A DNA stretch of 64,000 nucleotides from Pinus tabuliformis (GCA_031772625.1 CM062820.1:1079609369-1079673368); one strand, 5' to 3'. Shown: positions 1 to 12,660, counted from the first letter of the stretch. The notes: generated by a model from the letters alone, not told the origin. Numbers and translations: made by a program.

Positions 1-1107
1 AAATGTAACTAGTTTTGATCTTCATAATTGTTGTACTCATTTCAATATGTATCCTATGTAACAAACAAACAAAATGAAGAAATAAAATTATTATTATTAA
101 AGCATAGGTTTCATGCTCACTATAGATGATGTTCTAGGTAAAAGCATGTTTTTCGTACTTCTAGGATTTGTTAGGTTTTAGGATTTATTGTCTTGAGTCA
201 ATAGAGTCAACATCATGTTTATAAGACCCTTCCGGGAAATTTGTAATTGTAAAAAGAATTATTTTCTAGTCTAGAAAGTCCTAGAATATCCAAGAGTACA
301 AGTCATCCTTGGGATCCTCAAGTTGCCCTAAAGGAGGGAATTCGACCACTTGAGAAGGAAATATAAAGAGCAGTTTGACTTCATATGGAGATATACACTC
401 ACAATTTCGATCTACAAGAAAAAGAGTTTGATATGTAGTTGGGAAGCTAGGAGAAGAAGAGTGAATTTCTAAGAAGAATTTGGGAGGACGAAATAATTTG
501 TTTCTAGGCTATATCTCTCTCAGGCGTGCAAAAATCTAAGATTCCTAGGTTGTAGAAACAGGCTGAAATTGTAGATCCAACTTGCAGGAGGACGAGGTGT
601 AGAATCTGTAGCTGGAAGAAGGAAGAACCCTTGTCTGGAACTCGTTGACCTTAGGAGAGTTGTCTTGCTCTAAGTAGGTCTTAGAAGGAGGCTATATTAG
701 GGTTTCCTAGAAGTTGCAAGGATGAAGTTGCTAGGTCAAAGTTGCAGATCAAATAACAGTGTTGTAGCGGTAGATTAAAGTTGCCGGGAAGGGAAGTTTG
801 GTGAAAATTAAAGGAAGGGCTTAAGGAAGGGCCAACTTAGTAATAGGAGAAGGACTTGGTCTATGGATTGGGTCTTTCTATCTCATTCGAAACAGATTCT
901 AAGAAGAGAAGATTTTCCAAGTTTTCCCATGGCTAACATCCTACATTTGTGTCCTCTTGTGTTGTTGTTGTTTCTTGATATTGTTTGATGAAAAGATCTA
1001 ACTAAAGAACTTAAATAAGATAACTAAGATTCACAAGAAAGTATCAAGGTTAAAGAAAACAAGTATAATAAGTTGTCATTATCGATTTTCTAACACTAGG
1101 AACTATT
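1..1107. other. Unassigned non-coding DNA
   Basis: AT-rich sequence with no reading frame that I recognise. A TATA-like stretch (atataaag at 361-368) followed by purine-rich, GAAG-repetitive sequence resembles the promoter and leader part of an LTR, but no partner copy is visible in the window. It could be the end of a further retrotransposon cut by the window edge. Confidence 0.4.
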
Positions 1108-2215
1108 CCTTCCCCACAAGCTTTTGAAGAACCTTATAAGTGTAGTTGATAACCCTCACATAAAATCGAAAACTTGTATATGATCATAATCTAGTATAAA
1201 GTTTGAAGAAGATACCTATTGTGGGATACCTACATGACTTATGCATTAAATATTTTTCACTTCTTATGTTTCATTGAATCCTATATACATGATTGATTGA
1301 TCTCACTTGATTCCTTGAGTTGTGTTAATGACACTGTACTTGTACATGGTTCTTTAGAGGACATTGATAACACACCCACATTTCATTGATTAGGCCACCC
1401 ACTTAATGATGGATGTTGGACACTTGACAATGAACATTGAGATTGATGTTGACCTATCACACCTTCAAAGACCCTCCTCCACCCTTGGCACCTTGGACAT
1501 TTCCATCTTGAGCTAGGACATTACCTCTTGGAGATTGTGTGGTATCTTATGTATGGCATGGAGCTTCAATATATGATGTTGGGATCGAGGAGGCACCCCT
1601 TGGATGAAGAGACTTATCACTTTGATGATTTCTTACATATTTTGATTAGAAACATGTATTTTGGAGATGATGTCACCCTTTTGAAGCCTCTACACTAAAA
1701 GGTGTGGTCTTTTAGAGGGAATTTTTCATGTTTTATAATTATATTTTCATCTTTGAGGTTATTTTGGGTGTCAAATTTATGACCTATCCATCTTGTATCG
1801 TAGGTTACTACCATTTTAGGGGATTTTTATGAATATTAGCCTAAGTGAGGAAATGAACTTGGTTTCTCTAGTATAAACAGGAAGTGATCTCCTCACTTGA
1901 AATCATTGGGCACTTGGACACATATCCCTTGGATTACTCCTATTTTGCTATAGTTCTCTATGGAGCACTAATTGAGCAACTTTCTTGGTGACTTCACTGA
2001 CATGGATTTCATTGATGATTGACGGTGAAGCTTAGAAGAATGCATGATAAATCTCATAATTGTACTTCTTTTATCTTGGTTAGTATTTTATGGATGCATG
2101 TAATAAAGTATTAAGAAAGTGGGCATAGTACTTTGTTTAGTGATACTTTTGAAACAAAACATTTTTACCAAATATTTCATGAATTAACAAGTGGGCTCCT
2201 TCACTTATTTCATTT
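1108..2215 (+). repeat. E1 5' LTR (diverged)
   Basis: Direct-repeat partner of 5519-6650. Matching landmarks include the segment just before the left edge (cttttgaag near 1120 and 5536), the block with the word aaatatttttcacttctta, and the word caagtggg near both right ends. There are many substitutions and small indels, so the insertion is old. Boundaries are uncertain by tens of bases. Confidence 0.65.
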
Positions 2216-2519
2216 GTGGTAATTGAGATACTTAGAGCTAACACTAAGACTAAACATAGATCCATGAATCATGTTGATCCTATCAAAATCCTCTCTTTCT
2301 CAAAATTTTGATAAGGTAAGAAATGTGATTCTCTAAAGTCAACTCACTATGATGAATAGGCTAACCATTTTAGAGAAAGGAAAAAGGAAAACACCCTTAT
2401 TTTCCTCCTCAACCTCAATAAATAATAATAGGTCATTGTGAAGGAACCAAGAGTCAAATAATAGACCTCTTCCACAACAAAGTTTTCCTAATACCTTAAC
2501 CTCTATGGAGATGATTAAT

Positions 2520-3487
2520 CAAGAAGGTATCCCTTAGTGTGGCTATTATGGCAAATCGAATGGGAAGCATGAATGTCTCTTGAGTCAAGGATATGATGGT
2601 AGCTCTAATGATACTGAACATTTGAATTCTCTTAACAAATTATATTCTTATTCTATGTTGCCCAAAAATATTACCATCTCACTAATCAGAAACATGAAGA
2701 ACTTTTCAAAGGATGCATTAATATATGTAATAATGTGAATATGAATGTTGTTGATGATAAAAAGGGGGATAAAACTAATAAGATTTTACATTACACTAGA
2801 AGGAATAAATAGGATGAGAGCTCTGAACCAAATAATAATAAAAATAAATGGACTAAAGTTCCTTTTCCCTTGAATATTGATCCTAGTCCCTTATCCAACC
2901 AAAATAATAATGATGTTTCTTTAGATGTTGATGTGGGTAATATTCTAGATAAAACGGTTAATATTCCTATGCCTATTCTTGAGTGAAGTATCCTACTCAT
3001 ATGAACCATGTAAAGAAATTCTTTAGCCTCAATAAAGAGCATAAGGACCCTCCTATTATCTTACAAAATATGCCCTATAACTGAAATAATGTAGGGCATG
3101 CACCTTTCTTCCTCACATTAGTTGTGAGAAATTTACTTCTTCATAATTGTATGCTTGATTTTGGTGCTTCCACTAATGACATTCATGTAAAAGTCATGGG
3201 CTATTTGAAATTGCAAACAACTAGGCCTTATAGGAATATGTGTGGCTTTGACTCGAGAAATTCAAGTTCATTGCCTTATCAAGGATTTAAAGGTTCAACT
3301 CATTATTTGTCCTGATATAGCTACAATGTTGATGGATATTGTTTTCATAGATGTTCTTGATGTATGGGGCATGCTTTTATCTAGTAAATGGTCTACCACT
3401 TTAGGGGGGAATTTGGAGATAAACTTGTCCTATGCTACTATCCCTACCCATGATGGAGATCATTTGTTTTGTATAGGGGACTTGTGA
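2520..3487 (+). pseudogene. E1 gag-protease remnant
   Basis: A broken plus-strand Gypsy polyprotein segment. Near 2538-2576 it reads CGYYGKSNGKHEC, a damaged gag zinc knuckle in which the second cysteine is tyrosine. From about 2930 it reads the NIPMPILE type of sequence that precedes protease in plant Gypsy elements. From 3121 a retropepsin-like domain follows: LLLHNCMLDFGAS, where the catalytic motif is DFGA rather than DTGA or DSGA, then a region ending GMLLSSKWSTTLGGNLE and the conserved LSYATIP. The N-terminal and C-terminal halves of protease lie in different frames (3124-3315 and 3242-3487), so at least one frameshift is present. It cannot be functional. Confidence 0.65.
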
Positions 3488-5518
3488 AATATCATGTAGA
3501 AGATCTCAAGAAACCTATAAATCAGACATATAATATTGATATAAAATCTAGAAGTCAACATGCATTTAATTCGATGACACTAATACAAGACCATTCACAT
3601 TACCTATTTATAAATATTGATTATTAAAAGGAAAATAATAAGGATATTACCAAAGTAAGCGATAATGGACCTTTAAACCTTGAGATTGCTTGGCAACATT
3701 TTTTCCTGGAAAGTTTATGAATACTGAGAGACTCAAAGAAAGGAACAATGATTATTTTTGAGGTCATATAAGAAATATTAGTGATGAAATTTCGTTAGAG
3801 GGATTACCACTTTCCATTCATGATGATATACATGATTCCATGCAATCTAAACCAAGTGCTTGTGGTCAAAATATGAAAAGAATAAGAAGTTATAGAACTA
3901 AGAAATACCTAATCACAAGACCAAAGGGGAATATTGCGAAAAAAGGAGACCTTCTTCTTGTAGAAAATGACCCCCATCCATACAAGATCCATGGAAAGGT
4001 TGGAATTGATACTTTCTATTTTTCAAACGTTAACAAAGTGAGATTCCATTGCTAGTCAATTACCAACTTCTTAGATTGTATACTAGAACTTGAGCATTTG
4101 ATGATTGTTTAGATAGGGACTAGATGAATTTTGTGTTATGCATATTGATTTAGCATCTTTCCTTGATTTCGTAGGATGTTTATTTCTATGCATTTATGAT
4201 TAATTTATAATAATAATAATAAAAGAAAAAAGGACTGCTAGTTACACTTTTTCCCACATTGATTTATACTTCTCATATGCCAAGGTGGATTCTATCCCAT
4301 AGCCCTTTATTACTAATAACCTTAAGTTAGAATGTAGCAAGAAACTTTTGAGTGATATAGGTTATAGGTATCGGAGTACCAAATATGTTGAACTTTTCAT
4401 GCACTCTAGAGTGAGTATGCATATCATACACTCTATGGTGGGCACATGTCCTGGAGCCAGAGCTAGATGTTTCCCATCCATATACATTGGTAACCCTAAG
4501 AGAAAATTTGTTTCTCCTATGATGCATATTCTCAACCATCTAACATAGGTCCTTCTTCCATGATCCATATTTGTAGAGATGCTGACTAGCATCCTCCACA
4601 CTCAACGTCCTTATAAATGCCTCCATTGCCTCACATTATTAGCTCATACACTTGATCAATGTGCTCATTTAACTATGGAAATTCAAGCACACACATAGGT
4701 ACACTAGTATTTGCTTCATATGGAATGTTTAAAAAAAATGCATTAATAATTTTAGATAAGGATCATAGGATGAAATAAAAAAATTAATCATGATGCTTGG
4801 AATTTATACTTATTACCTTATTTCACCTTGGTGGTCATATTCACCTTCTGTCAAGTAAAATCACTCGAAGGCTTTTGCACACATAGGAATACTAGATTGA
4901 GATAGTGTAAGCATGGACTACCATACATAGCACCTTCCATGTATCCCCTTCTATATTCTCATATGTTTTGAGTTGGTCATTGTTAGTGGCCCATATTGTT
5001 TCCCTACTTGTCTCATCTTATGGAAATAGGGGCTTGGAAATTCCTAGAGGTTGATGTAATTGCAAAAACAAAGAAATAAAGCGCATGTGCCAAATATTTA
5101 AATGCAAAAAAGTGGAAAAGGATGAATTATGATTAAAATCCAAGATAAATTGACTTCTTCCCCCTGATGTGGCCATCACCATAGTCCCATGCATATCATG
5201 ATCTATCAAAATAAACGGGACTTCAAGAACATCCCAACCCCTATGAGCAATGAATTTCCCATACTACAATGGGATTTTAAATGAAATTAATGAAGCATGT
5301 CAAATAGTTAATAAATGCAAAGAAAAAGTGTAAGGGGTGGAAAAAGAAGTGTTGATGAAAGGGAAACTCAATTAATTCAATCAATCCCTTACAAAGGGGC
5401 TCATGGATGATGGATTTGCATAACCCATGTATAATACTATGACACCACTTATGAAATCCACCTTTAAAATTTCATTTATTGAATTCATTTGTTTATTAAA
5501 CGGTCCAATTATAATTTT
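3488..5518 (+). other. E1 internal region downstream of protease, no pol
   Basis: About 2 kb between the protease remnant and the right LTR. A short open stretch at 3840-4055 is lysine-rich and has no motif that I can name. No RT YxDD, RNase H or integrase motif appears in any frame. A short TAA microsatellite lies near 4205-4225. The element is therefore either deleted for pol or of the gag-protease-only type. Confidence 0.5.
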
Positions 5519-6650
5519 TCTCCTCCCCTTGGGGCTTTTGAAGCACCTAATAGGAATAGTTAATATCCATCCCATACAATAAATCCAGAAAATTGTATAA
5601 GGTCATAAGCTAACATGAAGCTCTAAAAAGATACTAATGTGATTTAATTACATGGATCATGCATTAAATATTTTTCACTTCTTATGTTATATTGACTCTT
5701 GTATAAATGATGGATTGATCTCACTTGATTCCTTGAGTTGTGCTTGATGATGTTATACTTGTACATTTTCCTTTGGAGGACATTGATGATGAAACCCACA
5801 TTTCATTGATAAGGCTACCCACTTGATGACGGGGGTTGGGCACTTGATGATGAGCATTGATGTTTATGATAACTTGGCACACCTCCAGGGACTTCGCTCT
5901 ACCATTGACACTTTAAACATTTCCTTCTTGATCTAGGAAATTTCCTTCTGGAGATGATGTGGTACCTTATGCATAATGTGGGGCTTGCATATCTAAAATT
6001 GGGCTTGAGGTGGTACCTTTTGATTATGAGACATGACCATTGGATGAAGAGACATGTACCTTGCGTGATTTGTTGCACCTTTTAAGAAGAGACATGCCTT
6101 TTGGAGATGATGTCACCCTTTTAAGACCTCCACACTCACAAGTGCAACATTTGGGGGGAACTTTTCAGTTTTAGCATCACATTTTCATATTTGAGGCTAT
6201 TTTGGGGGTTGGGTTGATGATCTATCTACCTTATATCATGGATTATTATCATTTTATGGAATTTTAGTGAATTATTAGCTTAAGTGAGGAAACATACTTG
6301 GTTTCCATACTGTAAGTATGGGAACACTCTCCTCACTTGAGATCATTGGGCACTTGGAGACACATCTCTTGGATTACTTCTCTTTTTCTATAGTTTTCAA
6401 TGGAGCGCTAGTTGTGTGACTTTATTGGGAATTTTTTTAATGTGGATTTGTTTTATTTTCATGGATGATTTATGGTGAAGTCTGGATGAATGTATGAAAA
6501 ATATAGTAAGTGTACTTATTTTACCTTGGTTGATATTTTATTGGTTGATGTAATCAAGTATTAAGTAGGTGGGCACAGTTTTGTTGCATGGTCATTATAA
6601 AAAAAAAAATCCTTTCTACCAAGTCTTTGAGGAAGTAGCAAGTGGGATCC

Positions 6651-7154
6651 TATAACACACCCTCCCACCCCCTTGGGTATTTCTCAGGATATAGGAGGTG
6701 TTACATCAAAATTAACCTGATCTTCAAGGTATATTATGAAGATGGGGACACAAAAATCCTCTTTTTCTGACCTCATCGAAACTCAAATATATGCCACCAT
6801 CATGTTTTCCTTATCGAGATATTTTCAACAATATAAACTTTACCTCAATCTGATTCCTAGATTGAAAATTGTTCTCCTTTAAAGATCAACCAATTAAATA
6901 ATGCAACATGTCACCCATATAGCCAATTGTTAGATATGTCATAGCTTAATTCCATGGTATGATCGGTTAGGATAGATTGATGACCTTCATTCATTGCGCC
7001 CCCCCTCCTTTCCAACAATTAACAAAGCGGGGGGGGGGGCGCGCTCCACAATTTGTCAGTTATGCGACTAAACCCCACATCTCCCTTCATTGGATCCACT
7101 CCATGTAGCCTTCTTGTTATATTTTTGGCCTATGTTAATTGTGCCCCCCATTGT
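6651..7154 (-). repeat. H 3' LTR, distal part (split by Copia-A)
   Basis: Aligns with 35636-36130: shared words include ttgggtatttct, gttacatcaaaattaacct, gattcctagattgaaa and caacaattaacaaag. It stops at a run of C where Copia-A begins, and the alignment resumes at about 12600 with accttcttggcagttaac, matching 36137 onward. Confidence 0.7.
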
Positions 7155-7545
7155 TGTTGGGTTGTGTTATATTATTTTTAGGTAGTTAATAGGGGGTTTG
7201 AAGGGAACCCGTAACCCCACTTTATGGGGTCCGGGGTAGCGCCCCAGAAAATTTTGGTTTTGGACCCTATGTTAGGTTGGGCGGACCCACCTATGGTTTT
7301 GTGCATGATTTTCGCACATGTTTTTTGGATGCGATGGTTTTCAGTCCATGGTATTGGATGCTTCGACATGCATAAATATGTATTGTAACATTGAAAGGAA
7401 CATAATGAAAAATCAAGCTGGTAGTCCCGGTTTTGGGATCCAGGGGAAAATCTCTGTGTATATGTGTTTTATGTGTTATGATTATTTATTTTCTGTGTTT
7501 TAGAATTCGTATGCAGGTAATTTATGTACGGGGTTAAAACCTACA
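7155..7545 (+). repeat. Copia-A 5' LTR
   Basis: About 391 bases, TG...CA. The exact first base is ambiguous because of the ttgttgttggg run at 7151-7161. Immediately followed by ttcagTATCAGAGC, the primer-binding site. Confidence 0.88.
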
Positions 7546-7560
7546 TTCAGTATCAGAGCT
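7546..7560 (+). other. Copia-A primer-binding site (initiator Met tRNA type)
   Basis: TATCAGAGC follows the LTR end after a few bases. The usual plant Copia site is TGGTATCAGAGC, so the first bases have mutated (TTCAG in place of TGG). Confidence 0.75.
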
Positions 7561-7667
7561 GTTTTGGCTTCAAGGGGACACCTTTGTTACTAAGGGGTTT
7601 CGCTCGGGCTTGTGGTGGACCCTGTTCAGTGGGAGATTTGCGAGATCAATTCTGGTGGTGAAAGAAG

Positions 7668-8350
7668 ATGGCGAGAAGTGGAAAGATAGAGATCGAGAAA
7701 TTTAATGGTTAGAGTTGTTAGTTGTGGAAACTCAAGATGGAGGATCTGTTGGTGGATAAATACCAGTGGATCACGGTAGATCCGGGTACTAAACCAATGG
7801 GAGTGTCCGATGAAGAATGGAAGAAGTTGGATCGGAAGGCAAAGAGAATAATACGATTGTGTGTCTCATATTCAGTATTGCTGAATGTATCAGGGGAAGT
7901 TACGACGAAGGCTTTATGGGACAAGTTAGGGACTTTGTACTAATCTAAGTCTATGGTGAATAAACTGTTCCTGCGGAAAAAGATGTATAACCTGAGGATG
8001 AAAGATGGAGACTCGGTGACAGAGCATCTGAATGCATTTAATACTATGGTAAGTTAGTTAGCATCTGTTGATATTAAAATTTCAGATGAAGATAAATGCA
8101 TCAGTTTGTTGTGTTCTCTACCAGATTCGTGGGATTGTCTGGTTATTGCAATAGGTAGCAATGCAACTGCCTTGCATTTTGATGAAATAGTCTCATCCTT
8201 GCTGATGGAGGAGATGAGACGGAAAAATATGGAGAGACAAAATGGTGATGCCTTGTCTGTATGAGGGCGGACCCAGAACAAAAACAAAAATAAGTCATCG
8301 AGTGGGAGATCTAACTCTAAAGGGAGATCTAAATCTCCAGGAAAACTATA
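7668..8350 (+). pseudogene. Copia-A gag (capsid part), disrupted
   Basis: Starts at an ATG reading MARSGKIEIEKFNG, the typical opening of Tork-like Copia gag, which forms the virus-like particle. The frame then continues with LWKLKMEDLLVDK and a helical gag domain to SGRSNSKGRSKS, but has stops at codons 15 and 18, after GTLY, after NTMVS, and near the end. The zinc knuckle that should follow lies in another frame, so at least one frameshift occurred near 8350. Confidence 0.8.
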
Positions 8351-8353
8351 AAG

Positions 8354-9670
8354 GTGGTGTGCTGGAAATGTGGAAAGGAAGGGCACTACAAAAGGGACTG
8401 TAAATATAAAGCTCCTGACAAAGGAAAGGGATCTGATGATGCTCTTTCTGCAGAGGCAAAAACCACCTCAGATGAAGGTGGGGATGTGTACTTGGCTTCT
8501 TCAAGTACACATGTAGATCATGAGGCATGGTTGATTGACTCAGGTGCATCCTTTCACTTCACTCTCCATAGAGAGTGGTTTAAAGAGTATGAGAAATATG
8601 ATGGTGGTGATGTCTTCTTGGGGGATGACAGGAAGGCTAGAATCATTGGTCACGGAAAAGTAAAGTTGAAGTTGCAAGGTGGAAGGGTTAGAACACTTCC
8701 AGGTGTTCTACATATTCTTGCATTAGCCAGAAATCTGATTTCTGTTAGCAAGCTGGATGATGCAGGTGTAAAAACAATGTTCGAGAAGGATACCTGCAAG
8801 ATGGTTAAAGGAGAACTGGTATTGATGCGGGGAGTTTGGATTGGAACTCTGTACAAGCTGCAAGGTAGCACTGTTATTGATGGATGCAATAGTTCTGTGG
8901 TTCTTGAAAGTGGAGCAGAAAATCTACTGGTCTCTGGAGAGAAGACCATGCTGTGGCATCAAAGGCTTGGACATATTGGAGAAAAGGGCCTTCGGATACT
9001 TCATGGTAAAGGTATGGTAGAAGGTATGAGTAACAACTCTTTAGATTTTGATTTCTGTGAAAATTGTGTATATGGGAAGCAGAATCGGGTGAGTTTCCCC
9101 TCTGGTAGTAAGAGGGCAAAATAGATATTAGAACTTGTGCACAGTGATGTGTTTGGACCTGTGAAGGTTCCATCACTAGGTAAGTCAGTGTAATATGTAT
9201 CATTTATAGATGAATTCTCAAGGAATACATGGATATATTTCCTTAAGAAGAAATCTGAAGTCTTTGACAGGTTTAAAGAATTTAAGGCTTTGGTGGAAAA
9301 CCAGACAGAGAAGAAGATAAAGGTGCTAAGGACAGATAATGGTGGAGAGTTTTGCAGTAATGAATTTGAATAATTCTGTAAGAAGTGTGGTATAGCATGG
9401 TAGAAGACTACTCCATATACACCTCAGCAAAATGGAGTTGCAGAAAGAATGAATAAGACGTTGATGGAAAGGGAAAGAAACATGCTTAGTGGTGTCGGGT
9501 TAGGACAGGAATTCTGGCAGAGGCGGTGGATACTGCATGTTACCTAGTCAATAGGTCACCTTCATCAGCGTTGGAGGATAAGACTCCACAAGAGGTATGG
9601 ACTGGTAAGAAACCCTCTCTTTCACATCTGAGGGTATTTGTATGTGATGCATATGTACATGTTCCAAAGG
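8354..9670 (+). pseudogene. Copia-A zinc knuckle, protease and integrase
   Basis: Opens with CWKCGKEGHYKRDC, a canonical CX2CX4HX4C gag knuckle, followed by the protease active site AWLIDSGASFH. Then comes the pre-integrase HHCC region (MLWHQRLGHIG ... CENCVYGKQ), open to 9124. After a stop at 9122-9124 the integrase core continues: [18 protein letters not shown] and PQQNGVAERMN supply the D, D and E catalytic positions. Further stops lie at about 9190, 9371 and 9402, and a small indel is likely near 9515. The C-terminal end runs into the next segment (VPKEK, stop, TKLD). Not translatable as one protein. Confidence 0.88.
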
Positions 9671-9684
9671 AGAAATGAACCAAG

Positions 9685-11600
9685 TTGGATAGTAAATATG
9701 AAAAGTGCATCTTTATTGGGTATAAGGATGGTTTAAAGGGTTATAAGCTTTGGAACCCAATCACACAGAAGGTTGTGTACAGCCGAGATGTGGTGTTCAA
9801 AGAGGTGAAAGATGTTATTAAACATGAAGTCCAACGAAAGGAACCTGAGAAGATAGAGTTTGAGCTAAAGGAGGAAGAATCAGACTCTACAGCAGAGGAG
9901 GAATCAAAAGATAAAGAGCCACAAACTCCGGCTGTGAGAAGATCAATTCGAGAAAGAAGGCAACCTGAAAGGTATAGTTCATCTGCTTTCTGTTCAAATT
10001 TTGCTTTATCTATTACTAACGATGATCCCAGAACTATGAAGGAAACAATAGATTCAGAGGATGGAAAACTCTGGAAAGAGGCCATGGTTGATGAAATGGC
10101 ATCTTTGCACAAAAATGAGGCTTGGGATTTGGTGGAGTTGCCGGCTAGAAGGAAACCCATTGGTAGCAAATGGGTGTTCAAAAAGAAGACAAATGCAGAA
10201 GGAAAAGTGGAGAAATACAAAGCTCGGTTGGTAGCAAAAGGTTATTCCCAGGTGTCGGGAATTGATTTTTGTGATATTTTTTCTCCTGTTGGCAAGGTAA
10301 CTTCTATTAGATTACTTTTATCTGTTGCTGTTGCTTTTGATTTTGAGGTAGAATAGATGGATGTGAAGATAACATTTCTTCATGGGGATCTGGAAGAGGA
10401 AATCTACATGAAGCAACCCGAAGGCTTTGCAGCGAAGGGTAAGAAAGAACTAGTATGCAAATTAAAGAAGTCTCTGTATGGGTTAAAGCAGTCACCAAGG
10501 ATGTGGTATTAGAAATTTGATACATTTATACAGGGACTTGGCTTCACCAGAAGCAAAGTAGATCACTGCGTGTATTTTAAATTAATTGCTGACCGTGTTA
10601 TTTATCTGGTCTTATATGTGGATGATATGTTGCTGGTTGGAAATGAAAAAGAAATTATCCAGGATTTGAAGACCCAATTGTCCTCCAAATTCGACATGAA
10701 AGATCTTGGTGCTGCAAACTGTATTTTGGGCATGGAAATTAAAAGAGATCGGGCAAAGAGGAAGCTCTGGTTAAACCAGAGGAAGTATGTCGAGACAATA
10801 CTTCGGAGGTTTAATATGCAGGATAATAAACCGGTGAAGGTTCCTATTCCTGTAGGTGTGAGGTTATCTGCTGAACAATGTCCCAAGACACAAGAAGAGG
10901 AAGAGGACATGTCCCATGTTCCATATGCAAGTGCAATTGGTAGCCTGATGTATGAAATGGTCTGTACTAGACCAGACATTGCACATGCAGTGGGAGTATT
11001 GAGCAGGTTTATGTCAAAACCAGGAAAGGAGCATTGGACAGCAATGAAGCAGGTTTTTAGGTATTTGCGTGGCACTAGTGATTATGGTCTATGCTACCAA
11101 GGAAGACCAGGATTGAACAGAGTGTTGGATATTCATGGCTTTGTTGATGCAGACTGGGCTGGAGATTTGGATCAGAGAAGATCTACAAGTGGCTATGTGT
11201 TTAACCTATTTGGAGGTGCGGTCAGTTGGATGAGTAAGAAAAAATATGTAGTGGCACTATCAACTACAGAGGCAGAATACATGGTAGCCACTCATGCAAG
11301 CAAGGAAGCAGTTTGGTTGTAGAGATTGTGTTCAAGTATGGGGTTAGTACAGGAAGCTATAAGGATAGACTGTGACAGCCAAAGTGCAATTTTCTTGGCA
11401 AAGAACCCTGCATATCATTCAAAGACAAAGCACATTGATGTTCAATATCAATTTTTGAGGGATATGATAGAAGACAAAAAGGTGTTGCTGGTAAAGGTGG
11501 ACACTTTGAAGAATACTGCAGATGCATTGACAAAATCTGTGAGCTCTGAGAAGTTCTCTTGGTGTAGAGAGACAATGGGCATTTCAGGGCTAGGAAAACG
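9685..11600 (+). pseudogene. Copia-A reverse transcriptase and RNase H
   Basis: The open stretch from 9685 holds the integrase C-terminus (KCIFIGYKDGLKGYKLW) and the start of RT (SKWVFKKKTNAEGKVEKYKA), with a stop near 10354. RT continues through YGLKQSPR, a stop near 10512, and the catalytic YVDDMLLVGN at about 10616-10645. RNase H follows: DADWAGDLDQRRSTSG, ALSTTEAEYMVA, a stop at 11320-11322, then the terminal part DCDSQSAIFLAKNP ... KHIDVQYQFLRD to about 11600. Domain order RT-RH after IN is diagnostic of Copia. At least three in-frame stops inactivate it. Confidence 0.88.
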
Positions 11601-11650
11601 ACTAAGCTCTCTTGTGCCCCCCTGTGGAAATAAAACAACAAGTGGGAGAA

Positions 11651-12048
11651 TGTTTGGTTGTGTTATATTCTTTCCACGTAGTTAACAGGGGGTTTGAAGG
11701 GTACCCGTAACCCCACTTTATGGGGTCTAGGGTAGCTCCCCAGAAAATTTTGGTTTTGGACCCTATGTTAGGTTGGGCGGACCCACCTATGGTTTTGTGC
11801 ATGATTTTTGCACATGTTTTTTGGACGCGATGGTTTTCAGTCCATGGTATTAGATGCTTTGGCATGCATAAATATGTATTGTAACATTGAAAGGAACATA
11901 ATGAAAAATCAAGCTGGTAGTCCCAGTTTTGGGATCCAAGGGAAAATCTCTGTGTATATGTGTTTTATGTGTTATGATCTTGCATTGTTTATTTTCTGTG
12001 TTTTAGAATTCTTATGCAGGTAATTTCTGTACGGGGTTAAAACCTACA
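11651..12048 (+). repeat. Copia-A 3' LTR
   Basis: About 398 bases, starting tgtttggttgtg after the purine tract aagtgggagaa and ending aaaacctaca. It carries about 10 bases (cttgcattgt region) missing from the 5' LTR. Confidence 0.88.
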
Positions 12049-12050
12049 CT

Positions 12051-12584
12051 CGTTGGGTTATGTTATATTCTTTCCATAACTAGCTATCTTAGTTAATCAA
12101 GGGGTTAGAGGGGGGGTAGAGCACCCCTTTCATTGCACCAACTACGTAACGGGGGGGTCACAGGGGGTTAGAGGGGGGGTGGAGCACCCCCTTCGTTGCA
12201 CTGACTACATAACAGGGGGGTCACAGGGGGTTTGAGGGGGGCGGGTATCTCCCCTCTCTAGGGTCTGGGCCAATGCCCCGGGGAATTTTTTTTTGGACCC
12301 TATATTAGGTTGGGAGGACCTACCTATGGTTTTGTGCATGGTTTTCGCACATGGTTTTGGATGTGATGGTTTTTAGTCCATGGTATTGGATGATTTGGCA
12401 TGTAGAAATATGTATTGTAACATTGAAAGGAACATAATGAAAAATCAAGCTAGTAGTCCCGTGTTTGGGCTCCAGGGGAAAATATCTGTGTATATGTGTT
12501 TTATGTGTTATGCTCTCACATTGTTTATTTTCTATGTTTTAGAATTCGTATGCAGGTAATTTCTCTACGGGGTTAAAACCTACA
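12051..12584 (+). repeat. Third, more diverged Copia-A-family LTR abutting the 3' LTR
   Basis: Starts cgttgggttatgttat two bases after the 3' LTR and ends aaaacctaca, so it spans a full LTR, but at about 534 bases it is longer. The extra length is a 63-base GC-rich tandem duplication (12101-12163 and 12164-12227), each unit with ttagagggggggt and gagcaccccttt-type sequence. It is more diverged from both other LTRs than they are from each other, so it is an older solo LTR or a recombination product. Confidence 0.75.
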
Positions 12585-12660
12585 CACACCCCCCCCCCCC
12601 CCCCCCCCCCCCCCCCCACCTTCTTGGCAGTTAACAAGGGGGGGGGGGGGGGGGGAAGTT
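12585..12660. repeat. Long C run and long G run
   Basis: A near-pure C tract (about 12589-12617) is followed by accttcttggcagttaacaa and a G tract of about 18. Run lengths may be assembly artefacts. The homologous site at 36127-36170 has no such runs. The tracts could pair with each other or form G-quadruplexes. Confidence 0.8.

Larger units (their letters stand above)
1108..6650 (+). mobile_element. E1: degraded Ty3/Gypsy-type LTR element lacking pol
   Basis: Two diverged direct repeats of about 1.1 kb (near 1108-2215 and 5519-6650) bracket 3.3 kb of internal sequence. The repeats share long blocks, for example the sequence around 1240-1330 and its counterpart around 5665-5755. The plus-strand interior holds a broken gag zinc knuckle and a retropepsin domain but no RT, RNase H or integrase. 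The LTR ends are too decayed to fix to the base, and I could not find a convincing primer site, purine tract or target duplication. It ends directly against element H, so whether E1 inserted beside or into H is unclear. Confidence 0.7.
7155..12048 (+). mobile_element. Copia-A: broken Ty1/Copia retrotransposon
   Basis: LTRs 7155-7545 and 11651-12048 both run TG...CA (ending aaaacctaca) and differ at roughly twenty positions plus one small indel. Directly after the left LTR is a degenerate initiator-Met primer site containing TATCAGAGC, and directly before the right LTR is a purine tract (aagtgggagaa). The interior encodes, in order on the plus strand, gag, protease, integrase, RT and RNase H, which is the Copia order. 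The proteins resemble the Tork/TNT1-type Copia lineage (from memory). Several in-frame stops make it inactive. It interrupts the H LTR at a C-rich site. Confidence 0.9.

Noticed and set aside
8054..8386. Minus-strand frames opposite Copia-A coding (also 9741-10220 and 10602-11075)
   Set aside because: Shadows of the plus-strand gag and pol; no independent motifs.
12585..12660. Functional G-quadruplex region
   Set aside because: The C and G runs may be assembly or polymerase-slippage artefacts and are absent from the homologous LTR copy; reported only as a repeat.
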